Positions 4,942 to 5,390 of a DNA stretch of 5,390 nucleotides are shown piece after piece; within the stretch, counting starts at the first letter, position 1, and each line of letters starts with the position of its first letter. The translations under genes and the position numbers were made by a program. The DNA lies in NCBI GenBank assembly GCA_030613705.1, contig JAUWLJ010000176.1:1-5390 (forward strand), read 5' to 3'. The notes beneath the pieces were generated by a model. It did no database searches. It saw nothing but the letters and a program-made list of their open reading frames with translations, and was not told the DNA's origin. Origin of the DNA: Chloroflexota bacterium. GTDB taxonomy: Bacteria; Chloroflexota; Anaerolineae; Anaerolineales; UBA4823.

Positions 4942-5390
4942 GTGGAAATTAGAATCTCGTTGGCCTCCTTCCAAGAAAAGACTATTCTGCGTAATCTGAT
5001 GCAGCATTACCTGTACGAATTCAGCGAATTAGATGGTGCAGTGATGAATGGATCAGGCCTGTTCGACTACCATTATATGGATCACTATTGGACTGAGCCT
5101 GATCGATACCCGTTTCTTGTACGAGTAGATGATAAATTGGCCGGATTTGCCCTGCTGAGAAGGGGGACATATTTTCCCCGTCAAGAAGACCAAACTGAAG
5201 CGCCGATGATGATTGCTGAGTTCTTTGTAATGAAGAACTATCGCCGGAAAGGAGTGGGGACTCAGGTCGCGTTTCAGCTCTTTGATCGCTTCCCGGGGCG
5301 TTGGGAAATTGCCCAGGAACCCAATAACATCGAGGGGCAAGCCTTCTGGAGGAGAGTGATTGGTGAATATTGTGGGGGTGATTATTTAGA
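4942..5390 (+). CDS. GNAT family N-acetyltransferase, 3' end outside window
   Basis: The frame is open from GTG 4942 to the window edge and gives 149 residues, with no stop seen. Residues 90-120 hold the GNAT core: strand MIAEFFVM, then motif A RRKGVG at 101-106 (R-x-x-G-x-G), then helix TQVAFQLFDRF. GRWEIAQEPNN and the QAFWRRVIGEY stretch at 133-143 are motif B. The last part of the domain looks nearly complete, so probably only a few residues are missing. This single-domain protein differs in type from the other two GNATs in the window. GTG is the first plausible start after the in-frame amidase stop TAA (4930-4932) and lies 9 bp beyond it. The only upstream purine run, GAGTGGG at 4924-4930, is weak and distant, so translation may depend on coupling to the amidase. 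The substrate is unknown. Confidence 0.85.
   Translation, partial: MEIRISLASFQEKTILRNLMQHYLYEFSELDGAVMNGSGLFDYHYMDHYWTEPDRYPFLVRVDDKLAGFALLRRGTYFPRQEDQTEAPMMIAEFFVMKNYRRKGVGTQVAFQLFDRFPGRWEIAQEPNNIEGQAFWRRVIGEYCGGDYL

Noticed and set aside
5053..5340. A 95-residue minus-strand frame
   Set aside because: It lies opposite the partial GNAT gene, which shows clear motifs A and B, and resembles no family I know. It is a shadow frame.

Overview
The window reads as a compact bacterial chromosome segment of moderate GC (roughly half). All six recognisable genes lie on the + strand: a partial acetyltransferase, an MFS transporter, a two-domain GNAT acetyltransferase, a HAD-family hydrolase, an amidase-signature enzyme, and a further GNAT gene that runs off the right edge. 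The style of the tandem GNAT and of the HAD protein reminds me of Chloroflexota, perhaps Anaerolineae. That is recall, not something the sequence proves. I see no rRNA, tRNA, CRISPR array, phage gene or transposase.

Layout. Bases 1-225 hold the C-terminal 74 codons of a GNAT protein. After a 21-bp gap comes a 426-residue, 12-helix MFS exporter (247-1527). The gap 1528-1740 is mostly filled by a 168-bp non-coding element with terminal inverted repeats, inner palindromes and a possible 5-bp target duplication that starts inside the MFS stop codon. A 344-residue protein with two GNAT domains follows (1741-2775); its C-terminal domain is clearly related to the protein at the left edge. A 71-bp gap with a perfect 9-bp inverted repeat over a promoter-like hexamer leads to the HAD hydrolase (2847-3455). 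An 11-bp stem followed by a T-rich stretch at 3469-3516 looks like an intrinsic terminator. The amidase (3541-4932) comes next, and the last GNAT gene starts 9 bp after its stop.

How the genes may work together. Three acetyltransferase genes, a probable exporter, a small-molecule hydrolase and an amidase on one strand would fit modification and export of small molecules, such as detoxification or nitrogen-compound salvage. No substrate can be read from the sequence, and the set may be an ordinary neighbourhood of housekeeping enzymes. Transcription probably falls into at least two units: the left GNAT-MFS pair (with the tandem GNAT gene once directly attached, before the element inserted), and an amidase-GNAT pair after the terminator. 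The HAD gene sits between them, possibly with its own promoter.

The least explained item is the 168-bp element. The rest is recognisable at family level. I found no convincing evidence of a wholly new system.
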